A stretch of DNA of 64,000 nucleotides from Mesodorylaimus sp. YZB2_4 (Eukaryota; Nematoda; Enoplea; Dorylaimida; Dorylaimidae): the NCBI GenBank assembly GCA_030248295.1, contig JASANH010000938.1:1054001-1118000 (forward strand). Direction: 5' to 3'. The position numbers and the translations under genes are program-made. Of the stretch, positions 47,093-58,260 are shown piece by piece; position 1 is the stretch's first letter, and every line of letters begins with the position of its first letter. The notes under the pieces were generated by a model. The model saw nothing but the letters and a program-made list of their open reading frames with translations. It was not told where the DNA came from and ran no database searches.

Positions 47093-48235
47093 TCACACAA
47101 GCGAGTCTTGTCTCATATCGCATGATCTGCTCAGAGAAGACACGTTTCTCATTTCCATATCCAAAGAGTGTTGTCCCGGTTCGCACCTTCGTAATCTGGA
47201 ATACGCTTCTCTGATCGTGGTGTTGCTGAGCATGTACAAGATGGGGAATCCAGTGCAGTTCACGTAGGGCAGAATGTGGACGAAATAGCTGAGGACAATC
47301 ATAATCTGCGACTGCTGAGTCATGCCGTTCTCTTCTATGTCTTGCTCCGACCAAGTGGCGTATTGAAAGATGGTCAGAAAATGGAATGGTGACCAGCACG
47401 AAAGATAGAAAGCCACCAGGAGCATGGCCGTCCAAGACACGCGGGCTAAACGAGCTACGCGCATTTCACGTCCGCCAGTTCCTCGTCGTCGTACCAACCG
47501 CACCAAACTCACGTAAAAGAATGTGAATGCACCAGCCGGCACCACATATCCTAGAACGAATCCGTAAGTAACGAAAGCAGTGAGTACGTGCTGCGGAGGC
47601 AGGAATCCACATTTGGTCACATTCCGAGCTGGGGGTGCTTCGATATCGTGATCGACAGCGATCGAATGGATGTCACCGTACAAGTACAGCGGGGCCGACA
47701 GTAGGACGACCACAACGGCGCAACATACGAACAAACCGATTGTTGTCGATGTCCGAGCGAACGCTTGAGCGCAAGCGTGCTTCCTTCGACTACGAGTGGC
47801 TACCGTAACTGAAGAATAGCAAAATCCGCTCAGCGACAGAAGTAAGAAAGGGGCACCAAATTTGTTCAATCCTTCCGTGCTCAGGTACAAGCGGCATAAC
47901 AAAGACGAAGCCACCATCCATTCCCCAAAAATTAAGTCAGCTAACAAAAACGTCAAAAATATTAGAATAAACAGATCGCATATGCACAAAGAGAGGATGT
48001 ACAGTTGGATCTGCCGTCGAGTTGCGTCTGCTCTGGTGTTCGAATTTGTCTGGCGAGGATTAGATGATCGTCGGAATTGAGAATTAATTAATAGACGGAC
48101 AAGCACGGTGGCCACCCAACCATTGGCCACAAGTCCCACAATGAGCAGAAGACTGTACAAACATATGACGCATATGCGAGTTACATCCATTTGGAAGATG
48201 GGCTGTCTAGCGAGAAACGAGTTGTTCGTGGTCAT
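47093..48235 (-). CDS. Class A (rhodopsin-like) neuropeptide-type receptor, 380 aa, single exon
   Basis: Seven membrane helices can be read in one open frame. TM1 begins ICLYSLLLIVGLVANG with the conserved N; TM2 has LSLCICDLF with D2.50; a Cys before TM3 (SLLCRLYL) can pair with one in ECL2 (NVTKCGF). TM6 has FYLSCWSPFHF, and TM7 HILPYVNCTGFPILYML. The usual DRY at the end of TM3 reads FCY (SLSGFCYSSV), so the key Arg is Cys, and TM7 has FPILY where NPxxY is usual. A signature of 5TM3 basic residues (RRRGTGGREMR) fits G-protein contact. The overall layout recalls somatostatin/allatostatin-C-type peptide receptors. Ligand unknown. N-terminal NNS may be glycosylated. Confidence 0.85.
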   Translation of the reverse strand: MTTNNSFLARQPIFQMDVTRICVICLYSLLLIVGLVANGWVATVLVRLLINSQFRRSSNPRQTNSNTRADATRRQIQLYILSLCICDLFILIFLTFLLADLIFGEWMVASSLLCRLYLSTEGLNKFGAPFLLLSLSGFCYSSVTVATRSRRKHACAQAFARTSTTIGLFVCCAVVVVLLSAPLYLYGDIHSIAVDHDIEAPPARNVTKCGFLPPQHVLTAFVTYGFVLGYVVPAGAFTFFYVSLVRLVRRRGTGGREMRVARLARVSWTAMLLVAFYLSCWSPFHFLTIFQYATWSEQDIEENGMTQQSQIMIVLSYFVHILPYVNCTGFPILYMLSNTTIREAYSRLRRCEPGQHSLDMEMRNVSSLSRSCDMRQDSLV

Positions 48236-49848
48236 TTCTTCCAGCTCGTAGAAAGCGCTGCCGTTTTTTATCTCCAGTTTCGTACGTACTCAAAAAGCTG
48301 TGTATTCTAGAAAGAAGAAGAGAGTTCACACCGCCGCTCGACTCATCCGTCCAAGCTTGGATGTGTTAGCTCAATCAGAGGCGATTTGGTGGAACGTTCG
48401 ACACTTTCCACTTCAATAACCTTGATCTCACCATTAGCTATTCCCCCACATGTGTGATACGTTATATTTAGCCACCCATCGTTAAAACCATGAGACAAAA
48501 GAGGGGCTCGTCGGCGCGTAGGTCTAACAAATCCACTCTTTTATCATTATATTATACGCTTAGCTGAGTTCTGGGTCCTGACATTTAGAGTTTAAAAAGC
48601 TGAGATATCACGAGTCAAAATTTATAAAGAGGAACCCTGGTGAAAGGTCGCATGAGGACGAAGAGTATGATGAGCTAAGCTGATGGGGCATCGATAGAGA
48701 TGGAGACCGTATAATGGCACAGGCGTAAACGTCCAGGACACTGCCCGGGGTCAGAAGTTTCTATAGGAGATGTTTGTCGGCTAGCTCCTAGCGAGCTGTG
48801 ATCTGCGCGGGTAGGCAGATCACTTCGACAACGTATGCACAGAGAGCTCACACATATAACACCCACGAATCTCTACATTACCAATGAGACGCCGGAAGTT
48901 GGGCGCCTTCTCAGCTTCTTGTCGAAGAGTGAACAAAGTTTCTTCATTGGCATCCCATACTCGTAGCTTTGCCTCTTCACTCAGCTTATTGACGGATGGT
49001 CAAATTGAGAAATGCTGGCTCATGGCGCACTGCATCCCATGCAAATGACTGGGTAATTAAAATAGTATGTCGAAATCTCCTACCTTTTCTCACCTTTCTG
49101 ATCACATTGTCGCTCATTCTACGCGAGCTCGCATGAATCCTTGTTTAGCACATCGTGCGCTACAATTTTGACTCGCAGCTTCGCTGGCGTGATCGAAAAA
49201 TGTTGAACGTCATTACCAACAAGCTTTGACATCATTAGAAACTGTTAGACAAACACGCCTAACTCATTTCTTTGAGCTGATCTGCACTATGCTATGTGGC
49301 AGAAACAAGGGGTGGGCTATCGAAGGAGAAATAATTCCCTACTAGTTTTTGGGAAGGAGGGAACAGGAGCGGATAAAAACAAGCCGTTGCTCTCTTTCCA
49401 TAAATGCAAAACAAACTGACTAAGGAGTAAGCACCCGGACTATAAATGAAGCAATGACAAGGAGCATGTTGTTTGTCCCCTGTCTTGGGTGGGAGGCCAT
49501 TGCTGACAAAAAAGGCTACTCAACGGATTGGTGTTGTGTAACCAAGTCTGGCAGGCGTAGGAGGAAGTGTGGCCGACCGAAGTCGGGTACAAAACCGACA
49601 AGTATTGCGAATGGCTGAAACGTGAACCCGAGAGATCGACGTTTCTCAGCCAGGGGAGATCGATTACTCTCTCCAACTCGCCATGGTCTATCAGGCACGA
49701 CGGTTACAGCTGTCATAATCTTACTGAAAAACTGATGGCTCAGGCTTCTAGATAACGTCTAACCTCCTTTGTGTATACGGGTAGTCACCTCACAGACATC
49801 TTTTCGCACATATGCACCAATTGTAAATAGATTAGCATGAACATGTGA
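48236..49848. other. Intergenic region with a possible small gene start
   Basis: About 1.6 kb. On the minus strand an ATG at 49117-49115 begins MSDNVIRK (exon 49117-49094, donor GTGAGA), and a good open stretch at 48984-48882 (LSEEAKLRVWDANEETLF, ending FRRLI before GTAATG) could follow it in phase. I could not find the rest of the gene, and the acceptor AAG is weak. The rest shows nothing. Confidence 0.3.
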
Positions 49849-52831
49849 TCACAGACTTATCAGGCTCCTGTCCAACTCGTTAACCGTGACAGGAGTTAGC
49901 TGTTTGGTAATTAGCGTGCGGGCGTTGACCGAGCTGTCCTCCATCTTGGGACTATGATCGTTGTTATTATTAGTACGTGCCCCCGCACCATCTTGTAATG
50001 CTTGACTGCTTATTAGTTCTCTGTTGAACACTCTCGGCTGGACACCGCAGCCATCGGCGCTGGCTGTGCGTCGCATTCTTTGCAATGCGGCGATTCGTTC
50101 GAGGTGCGTTAGGCCGGGGAGCATTATGTGAGTGGGTGATCGTTGAAAACCGAAGCATGTCACGTCCATACTCGCACTCATCCTAGCTCTGCCCGCAAGT
50201 TGTTCTGCTCTTCTCTGTTCGATGAGTCGCGTGCGCATCTTTGACCAGGCGTTTCCACCGTTTCGGTACTGTTGCGAGGACAGCGACAGACCACCCAGGC
50301 TGCCACCAGTCGTGCAATGACGCGATCCTACGTCAGTTTCGTTGGCCACTCCATCCACCAATTCTATCTCGGTGCCTCCGTGCTCGGACTCAGTAGTTAT
50401 GGTGAATATCTCCTCCAACATACTGTCCGTGCGCTGATCGATAAAGTATAGTCGCCTGTAACAATACGGCACGAAGGCCCCGCCTGTGCCATACATGTCA
50501 CGCATTCCGAAAAAGCCTGGCAAGTGAGTCATCGCCCGAATTTGCTGATCTGTCAAACCGTATCGCCTCTTGACCCAATTAGCGTAACTGATCATATTGC
50601 GGACATTACTAAGTGCTTGTTTGGCGCTTTGTATTTTTCGACCAAAATAGTGAATCTTTTTGATGTACTCGCTGGCGGCTTGGTCGATACTCATGGTTGT
50701 AACGGCTAGGCCAAGGACGATGTAAAGCAGGGTCAAGGCGAAATAGTTCTGCTGAAATGGGTAAAGAGGTCACTTAGATCAGTCGGTGGCAAAAAACATA
50801 CACTTACGTTTAAGGGCACGAAATCGCCGTACCCGATCGTGGTCATGGTAATAAAACAAAAGTAAAATGACTCCGATAGTGACCATGGTTCGGTATATTG
50901 GAATAGACTAGCTCCCAATAATGTATACGCCAAGATGCAAACGAAGATCCATTCGACGGGAAGAGTCGTGGCCAGGCTGGCAGCGACTTCTTGGGCCGCC
51001 TTTGCTTCGTCCTTTGTCTTATCAGCCGCACCCTCATCGCCTTTCTCTTTCGATTTCGTATCATTCTCCGTCGCTTCGGCTTCCTGCATCTTTTCCTTCT
51101 TTTCATTTTCATTCGTTTCAGTCTTATCATTATTTTCGTTTTGGGCTTCCTCGTCCTGGTTCTGCAGTTCGTAGTGGTTCGATTTTCCGATGCATTTTCG
51201 CATGCGTGCTAGGACACTTCCGCGGAACTGAGTGCATAAGCGATAGAGACGCTTTAGTCCTTCACCCAAGAATTTTCCAATGTCGGCGATGGTCATGAGC
51301 GTGAGAGGGATGCCTGAAAACAATCTTGCTGCGATGATGTTTGACCTTGTTGCCCCTGCTGTGCCTTCACTCTCTTTGCATGGCTGCCGTTTCACATAGA
51401 ATTGTCACAGAAGGCAAGCTGAAGGGCACAAACGCTCCACCTTACCCAGTAATCCAAAACAAACACAGAGTAATCTGCCTTCAGTCGTCACTGGGGCGAT
51501 CTGGCCATAACCAACTGTCGTCAGTGTAGCCGTAGCAAAGAAGAGGCAACTCAGAAACGACCACATGTCTGGCAGCACAGTCTCATTCCGTTGCACAGCC
51601 GTCTCAATCTGGGCAATCTTGTCTCCTTTCTGTTGTCTGGCTGCCTCTGCCTCGAATATTGTACTCACTGACACCAAATGATTCACGACGACTGGTGACA
51701 TGTAGCCACCTTCATCCAAACCTTCAAAAAGTGCTTTTATGAAAGCATCCGACTTCTGGAAAGCTATTTCACGGAATTGCTGTTTCGTGATCGTTTGATC
51801 AAGCGATATTTCCCACATATCATGTAGGATACTTTCTCGAATAGTTTGCAGCGTATGCAGGTTGCGGTTGCGGACTCGATGCTCCTGAGGACGTTCGATC
51901 AGATAGAAGACAGTAGCACCAGTTACTGCGTATATCATGCACATGATGACCATGCCAACGTGAGGAAGGACGACACGGACGTACTGAAAAGCGAGAGAGG
52001 ATTTGGAGCAAGACTGGAGCGGCTTATCGTTGATCCCCTACAGTACACTGCTGTTGGTATTCGTATTAGAGGAAGCATTGCATATAGTCTAATGTACTGT
52101 ATTCCTAACGCCCCTTATCATACACAAATCTGCAGGAAACTTCCGTTCAGCAGAACCTTTTTTCTGGCGGCTCGTGCGCTGCGTCTTTGACTTTTTCTTG
52201 CTGCCGAATACCCTCAAGTATTAAAATAAACAGATGAATCCCAAGTGATTATGCAACAGACAATTCAACCATCGCTATTCCGTTGATGTCAAACTGCTCT
52301 CTCGTTCGAAATAGAGATCAGCGGCCTCTTGGGCCCAGGCGAAAGCAAGACCGAAAAAAATGCTGTGGGTGGAGTTCCCATTCAGCGTTTTAGTGTGGTC
52401 AGTGAGCACACCAGCCACCACCAGACCCCCGTGCAAACTATCGTGGCGCAACGCAGCTGATGGCTTAAGCTTGTGTAGGGTGGTAGTCAGAATCTGCCAC
52501 TTACCTGCATCCAGCCGCTTTCAGCCGGCTTCGATCCTCGACGTTTCCGATCCTTTGCGCCTTCTTCTGCCTCTGGAACCATAGCAGATAAGGCTTTCAC
52601 ATCGGTATCAAGATTGTGATTCGGATTGAGGGGGGCTGTATCGTCGTAGTGATCATGAGACAATGCCTCTGTACTCGGCTCCACTGGTGTCCCAGCATCT
52701 CTTTCCAATTTTGGACTCCCCGTTGGAGGCGTCGATTGTTCTTGAATAAGTTGCAGATTAGACGACGATCGACGTGTCGATTTGCTTTTGATCGTACTGA
52801 TGCTGCTACGTTTGCTACCCTGAGAAGACAT
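49849..52831 (-). CDS. twk: Two-pore-domain (TWK/K2P) potassium channel subunit, 757 aa
   Basis: Four exons in phase: 52831-52505, 51983-51446, 51313-50808, 50751-49849 (2274 nt). A 110-residue Ser/Thr/Pro-rich cytoplasmic N-terminus precedes TM1 (VIMCMIYAVTGATVFYLIER). A long extracellular cap follows, then pore 1 with selectivity filter TTVGYGQ (residues near 265) and TM2 (LLCVCFGLLGIPLTLMTIAD). The cytoplasmic linker is long and strongly charged (Glu/Lys/Asn-rich). TM3 (EWIFVCILAYTLLGASLF), pore 2 with TTIGYGD, and TM4 (LTLLYIVLGLAVTTMSID) complete the K2P unit. The 270-residue C-terminal tail is unconserved. These leak channels set resting potential. The subfamily of TWK cannot be told here. 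Confidence 0.92.
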
Positions 52832-53814
52832 TTTTCAGGCTCAGTCTATCCGAAATTCGCTCTTTGAAGACGCCGATCGACAAACCGACTGCAGGGAGCA
52901 CAAAGCGGGGGCCATAAAGCCTCCCAATCGGGGCGGACACTGATGGAATTTGCTAGCTATTTGTCGACTTGCGTCCTCTTGCCCGCTCGACCTAAGCGTT
53001 TCTCAAGTTTAGGATTGCCCGTGCGAAAAAGTTAAGGCGGGAGTGGGTGAGGTGGGCGGCAGTTTTTCTTGGCCTAGCTGCCTATAATGTAGTTTCGGGT
53101 GTTACAGCGGAAATCAATGGATTGTAGTCAAACGTTGTAACTCGATGTGCCAAAGCCCCAAGTCGACGAGGTGGGCGCCCGAACGGGCGAGCTAGGATTA
53201 ATAGGCATGGAAGCTCTAACGACGAGGAGCCTTCTTTGACCGTTCTTGGGCACGAGCCCAGCCAAGTGCAGAATTAATGGCATGCAATCCATAGACAGAG
53301 AGATAAAAATTGGTCAGGGGTGGAATATGAAGGATGACTTACTGCTGTCCTCGATGACAACATCTAATTCTAGCCAGCTATACGCATATGCTCATGCCGT
53401 TCTGGCCAAGGTATACAACAACGTGCTGCCTGATTTGCTTGTTTTTCTGAGAGATTATTCTCAAAGGACGTAGAACCTAAAAACCGGCCAAAAGGGTTTT
53501 TTTGAAAAAAAATTGCATCTATTATGCATAAAACAGAGTTGCCCGTGTCCAGTACATGAGCACTAGAGGGAGAGAAGTTCATGATCCATCAGGGGGCATA
53601 TGAGGGTAGCCAGCTGCTGATCGTCATCGCTGCCACGGTTTTATGTCAAGAGCATACACGATTCAAGGAGATACCATATGAGATCCTGGTATCGCATTCA
53701 AACAACTTAGCCCAAGAAAGCCTAATAAGACGGTTTCCTAATGTAAATCTTTTTGTTAATACATTCCGCAGGTGCCACTGGGTTCTGTAAGGAGGTGCAG
53801 GTGTTTGCCTCGTT
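52832..53814. other. Upstream region of the K2P gene
   Basis: About 980 bases, 5' of the K2P gene. No exon recognised; a putative promoter for the channel must lie here. Confidence 0.5.
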
Positions 53815-53986
53815 CATTCATGTTCATGTTGATGTTTTACCACATCACCAAACGCTTATGCGCACTCGAGGGTGAAGGGACACATTTTACACGAAATGAT
53901 TTACTGGCCCGCGAGTCGAACACTCGCCCGTAACCCGCGCACCTGGCGTGAGAGTAAGACGCCTAACCCACCAGGCCACGAGGCCA
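53815..53986 (-). mobile_element. SINE with tRNA-like head
   Basis: Minus strand, head at 53986 to about 53905 with an A-box-like GGCCTGGTGGGTTAGGCG and B box GTGTTCGACTCG; the sequence around CTCTCACGCCAGGTG recalls tRNA-Glu. The body (53904-53815) contains GTGTCCCTTCACCCTCGAG and ends in repeats of CATGAA. A second body-only copy at 57923-58014 shows it is dispersed. The tRNA head lies immediately 3' of a Pol III T-run of the tRNA-Ala-like gene. Confidence 0.75.
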
Positions 53987-53996
53987 GAAAAAAGGG

Positions 53997-54071
53997 TGGA
54001 GCTGCGTGGTATCGATCCCCGTACCTCTCGCATGCTAAGCGAGGTCTCTAACATGTGTGAGCTGCAGCCCC
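53997..54071 (-). tRNA. tRNA-Ala (AGC)-like gene or pseudogene
   Basis: A 75-nt cloverleaf on the minus strand: acceptor GGGGCTG/CAGCTCC with the G3:U70 wobble that identifies tRNA-Ala; anticodon stem CTCGC/GCGAG with loop TTAGCAT, anticodon AGC; discriminator A73; T-run (TTTTTT) terminator follows three bases later. Departures from a normal tRNA: the D loop (ACACATGTTA) lacks the GG pair, the D stem has one mismatch, T54 is A in the T loop (ATCGATA), and the T stem has a G-A mismatch. Identity elements are kept while tertiary contacts are damaged, so it may be a decayed gene. Flanking complementary bases extend the acceptor helix. Confidence 0.6.
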
Positions 54072-54847
54072 CACCTAGTTGACTGCTGCTGGCACGTTTA
54101 CTTCCAAAGCGAATAAAACACGAGAACAATGACGCCGATTTATCAGAAAACCTGTCGTCTTCCACACATAAACTGCTAAACCTGTCGCAAATACAAGGAG
54201 CTTCTTTAAAGCTTTTATTGTCAGCTTCATAGGACCTTCTACGGTGGAAGTGATGATAGAAAGTCCCCAGCGCATAATCTTCGGGCTTTGTTCGCACTGG
54301 TGGTGGAAAAACATGCGTTTTAGGATAGCAAGTTACCGATTACATAAACTACAGTAGATACTGTATCATGGATAATCCAATTATTTATTTTCGACCAGCA
54401 CAGTTCTTTCCTTTTTGCTCGTACCCGTAAGTTTATTAGTCGTTTAACCCGCCACTCTGTAGAGTAACAATATTTATTTCTCGCTGGCCATGGCATCTGC
54501 GGAGTGCATTCTTATAATACTACATCAGAATTTTCCAGCCTTAAACCTCCAGAACTTTTGGGGCGATCGGTTCGACATCTTGAATCTTTAGCTGCTTTGC
54601 GGCAGTTTACACTCTGTGGAGCCTAATTGACTCTGGAGTACGCCTTCGCACGCGAATAATACGAGCACTGTCGCACGAGCTTTTAAAAGGCGAGCGACTG
54701 ATAAGAACTTCCAAATAAAATGAATCGTTTGTAGCCCACGTCTTCGTCAAACACCGACTTTTCTACAGCGATAAGACAGTGCAGCTGCACAACAGCGAAA
54801 GCAGTTATTTTGTGTCAGTCGCTCGAATATAGTTAACCGACAGACGT
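54072..54847. other. Upstream region of the single-pass membrane protein gene
   Basis: About 780 bases. TTTTAAAAGG at 54681-54690, about 160 bases before the ATG, is a TATA-like promoter element, followed by GCGAGCG. No exon recognised. Confidence 0.45.
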
Positions 54848-56864
54848 ATGGCTGTGCCTTCTACAGTCATTCCTTTTTTCGTCTTCCTGTTGGTTTTTGA
54901 TTTAGTAAATGCCAGTGTGGCTCGACCTCGTCTTCTCGAAGATCGTGAGGAAAGCCGAAATTATGTACCTGGTAAAAGTGGGAGCCCTGAGTCACTGGCA
55001 GCGGAGGAGCTGGAATTGGATAATGACCCGTATTACATTCCAACTCGGGATGATTGGGTGCCACGTTGTGGGGTTGCTTTACTATCCGATCCACCTGATA
55101 TTTCAATCGTAAATGAGGAAAACGAGTAAGTCGGGCAAGGATGTAGTGATAATGCTTGGTGTACAGTGCGGCCAGTGTATACTTAGGTTGACCGATTTGC
55201 GTGAGCTCAGGAGCGACTAGACGACAAATTCCTTCTCTCTACTCTGAATTTCCAACCCAAATGTAGGTGCAAAAAAGTTCTATTATTTCTAAAAAAAAAC
55301 CTGTAATCAGACAACAAAAAGGTTTGCCCAGCCACCCTACTCTAACCAACTGCAAGGCGAGACGAGGTTGGCTGGGCTCCCTCGGCGGCCTTTGTAGAAA
55401 ATTGTGATCAAACAGAATTGCTACTGTCACTAAAAGAGTGTAACAGGGCGTCCCCTACCTCAGCCACTTCGTTCAGGCGATAGAAATATGGCAACACAAG
55501 GCCCGATGGTCGTTCTAGTGCAGAAGGTTGTACGCCTAAAGATTAGCAGGCTGGCTCCACAGAAGCTGAATTTCCTGTTATAGTGTCACTGGGTAGGTGT
55601 TACACATTCAGTACTCACGGCAGATGCAACCTTACTGCAGCAAGTCCTCACTCTTTCCCAAGTAAGTTCAAGGTAACAGAAGGCACTCGTATTACAAAAC
55701 AACAAACTTCCAAACTTACTACAAAATACGTGCACAGTAAGTATATTCATGTGGATAATAGCCTTTAACAAAACACCAAGAACAAAACATAGGCATGCAT
55801 CGTGGGTAGATATATCACGCTAGGATAAGTATAACCCACTCAAGCAAGTGTCGCCGAGGGAGCCCAGCCAGCTTCGTCTCGCCTTTCATTTGGTTAGAGT
55901 AGGCTGGCTGGGCTAACCTTTTTGCTCTCTGATAACAGATTTTTTTTAGAAATAATGCTTGGTGTACAGTACGGCCAGTGTATACTTGGGTTGACCAAAG
56001 TCCGGTGCTGTGATCACAGCCGGGCTGTCAGACACTTTACTCCTATGCGATGGACCGGGGGGAGGGGGTGTACCCGTTCTAGCTTTGATTCTAGTTGAGA
56101 TGTCGGTTCCGAAACTGTGAAGTTCTCTTTAGTCGTCGCATCCTGCTGCTGTCGCGGATACACCAGTGGTAGTAAAGAGACTGAAGTCTAGACTCTACTG
56201 GACACAGGAAGGATAAAATCTATCAGAACCAGAGTCAGTCTTCTGCATGGCCCAGTCTATGAAAATTCAGATGGCTCCAAATGTCTCACAACGTACTCTG
56301 TGTATGCAGACAGAGGGCAAAGCTGAATGCTACCGTGATTGGCGACCTCAGCACTTTCAGGCTTTTGGTTTGACTGCTAGTATGTACAATATATCAAACT
56401 GCGTATAGCAAATCCTAGTTCCGACAATATGGGCTGTTTGACCATCTCACGATCTGTGGTCCCCCTGCTCAACTTCGCTTCTTTGTTATAGCCTAATTCA
56501 ATATCAAGTCACTCCAGTCAATTCGGCTTTTCAAACCGATTCTTTCGATCGTTCTGACAATGAAAAAAGCGATTCTGCAGAAGAGGACGAAACACTCAAC
56601 GACTTTACCTTGACCGCTTCTACACTCTTAACGCCATCAGAAGTTGAAGCTGAGCGCACAGTGGCTTTCGCTCTAATCACCGTCTTCAGTGCCGTGTGTG
56701 CTGGCATGGCTGTCATGTCTTTGATCGTCTTTATCATTTACTACAAACGGAACATTGGCTCATTTGCTCGTGGAAGGGTATTCGTTCAGAACGGCCATCG
56801 CCTCCTTCGCTCTGCAACCGATCCAAGATTGTTGCCTGATGAGTCAAAGATTATGGATTTTTGA
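54848..56864 (+). CDS. Small type I membrane protein, 216 aa, family not recognised
   Basis: Two exons: 54848-55125 and 56492-56864 (651 nt) separated by a 1.37-kb intron. Signal peptide at the N-terminus (MAVPSTVIPFFVFLLVFDLV); an acidic extracellular region (ESLAAEELELDNDPYYIP, then two Cys-poor segments); a single transmembrane helix of about 25 residues (FALITVFSAVCAGMAVMSLI); and a cytoplasmic tail of about 45 residues (KRNIGSFARGRVFV, ending ESKIMDF). No known domain is evident. The intron contains an inverted-repeat element (55288-55950). AATAAA at 57004-57009 lies 140 bases past the stop. Confidence 0.75.
55153..55995. repeat. Inverted-repeat element with flanking direct repeats, in intron
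   Basis: Segments about 55288-55390 and 55848-55950 are reverse complements (GCCGAGGGAGCCCAGCCA and its complement among others, about 100 bp each). Each arm itself begins and ends with AGCCCAGCCA and its complement. A 43-bp sequence (AATGCTTGGTGTACAGT onward) occurs in direct orientation at 55150-55192 and 55953-55995. Together they suggest a duplicated foldback element, perhaps two copies in opposite orientation. Confidence 0.75.
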
Positions 56865-57681
56865 CATTGTGACTGAAGATTTTCGCAGCATCGTTTCATG
56901 ACGGGAATTCGAAATTTAGATAATCTGTACTGTAAATTGTAATTTTTTTGTGTGATGTGACTTTGGACATGCCTTGTAATTACCGTAACTCAAGTAAAAT
57001 TCTAATAAAATTGTTATTTTTTATGGAAATAACTAAGGAAATTAATATGCAAACACCTTGGAAACTGGGGAAATTATAATGCAAACACTGTGGAATCTGA
57101 ATTCTAGCAAATCCATGATCCCCATACACTCGAAGTACATGCGGCCCTCCAGAAAAACAGTATCTACAGCGAGACATAAAGTTTTGTTTCAAGGCATAGC
57201 TTTCCAAAAGGATTTGCCGCAATCTTTTTCCGTTTGGGCTCTACTCGTACTACGTGTTTGTAACGAGCGCAAAGGCTGAGCGAATACGGGCTACAAACTT
57301 CTCGGACAAACTCCCTCAAAAGCAAAGCTCTTCCAAGAAAAATGGAAAGGTGGCGTGGCTGAAACATCAAATCGACAGGTTTGACGAACATCCCTCTCAA
57401 CTCCCACAAAGAATGTCAACATTGCCTTCCACTATGGTAAGTACATGCAGGCCCTGACCACGTAGCTAGTCTACCTTATTAGTGTTCACCTCTGGTTTGA
57501 ACCATTACAAATGATAGATAAACTCATGTGTTAGCGGTAAATCAAATTCTTTATTTCATCAAATCGATGGGAAATTTTGATCTTTTTTAGCAATCCGTCA
57601 GAGTTCGAACAGTCCATTGAGAGAATCAAAAGTTTATGGTAAAGCCCTAAGATAAGACACACCAGGGAATGAGGCGATAAT
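56865..57681. other. Spacer between convergent genes
   Basis: About 820 bases, with the AATAAA at 57004-57009. No exon recognised. Confidence 0.5.
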
Positions 57682-58260
57682 CTACTTGTCAATCTTCGGA
57701 AGCAAGGGAACCAGCAATCGCGAAGAAGTGTGCCTTAAAAATACGAATAGGGCATTATGCAACATCCTATAGTTATCGACCGTAGCAGGCACTTTACACA
57801 TGCGCATATTTTGCAACAGGAGCATGCTCACGATCAGTGTCATGAACAAGGGCTTAGTTTGCAAGAAATCTATTTCTTGCAAGCCTGAGGTACACGAGGC
57901 CAGCCACTTGCGGCATGACCTTCTTGATGTTCATGTTCATGTTCATGTTTTACCATATCACCAAACGCTTATGCGCACTCGAGGGTGAAGGGACACATTT
58001 TCAACGAAATGATTTCCACTTTATCAGTCATCCTGGGCCAGCCTGCTCCAAACGCGTATCAAATCACATAAACTACCTTTTACCTTTTCCAGCTACAATT
58101 AGTAATTGTTTTCTAATTTCATAAATGGTGTTTTTATTCGCCAAATGAAAGTTCCAGTAAAGAGACGGAATCCGCTCCAAGAGCGCAACTTTTTTGCTTC
58201 TTCGGCCTCCGGAATCGGAAACATCGTCACTGTGGTGTCCGCATAATAAGACATCACTCA
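57682..58260 (-). CDS. 3' part of a small protein gene, 126 aa readable, function unknown
   Basis: Two exons in phase on the minus strand: 58260-58084 and 57884-57682 (stop TAG 57684-57682). The joined protein reads SDVLLCGHHSDDVSDSGG, then KKVALLERIPSLYWNFHLA, IYEIRKQLLIVAGKGLQEID and, in the second exon, FMTLIVSMLLLQNMRMC, ending LLVPLLPKIDK. The first exon opens TG after a CAG acceptor, so the preceding exon must end in one base; if that base is A, the start codon is split by the splice. I could not place the first exon. The sequence is not low-complexity and the frame is continuous, so it is likely real. No family recognised. A hydrophobic segment in the second exon could be a membrane helix or a buried helix. 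Confidence 0.55.
57923..58014 (-). mobile_element. Headless copy of the 53.8-kb SINE
   Basis: Matches the body of the element at 53815-53904 over about 90 bases (minus strand AAATCATTTCGT to the CATGAA repeats), but the tRNA-like head is missing. It sits in the intron of the 57682-58260 gene. Confidence 0.8.
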
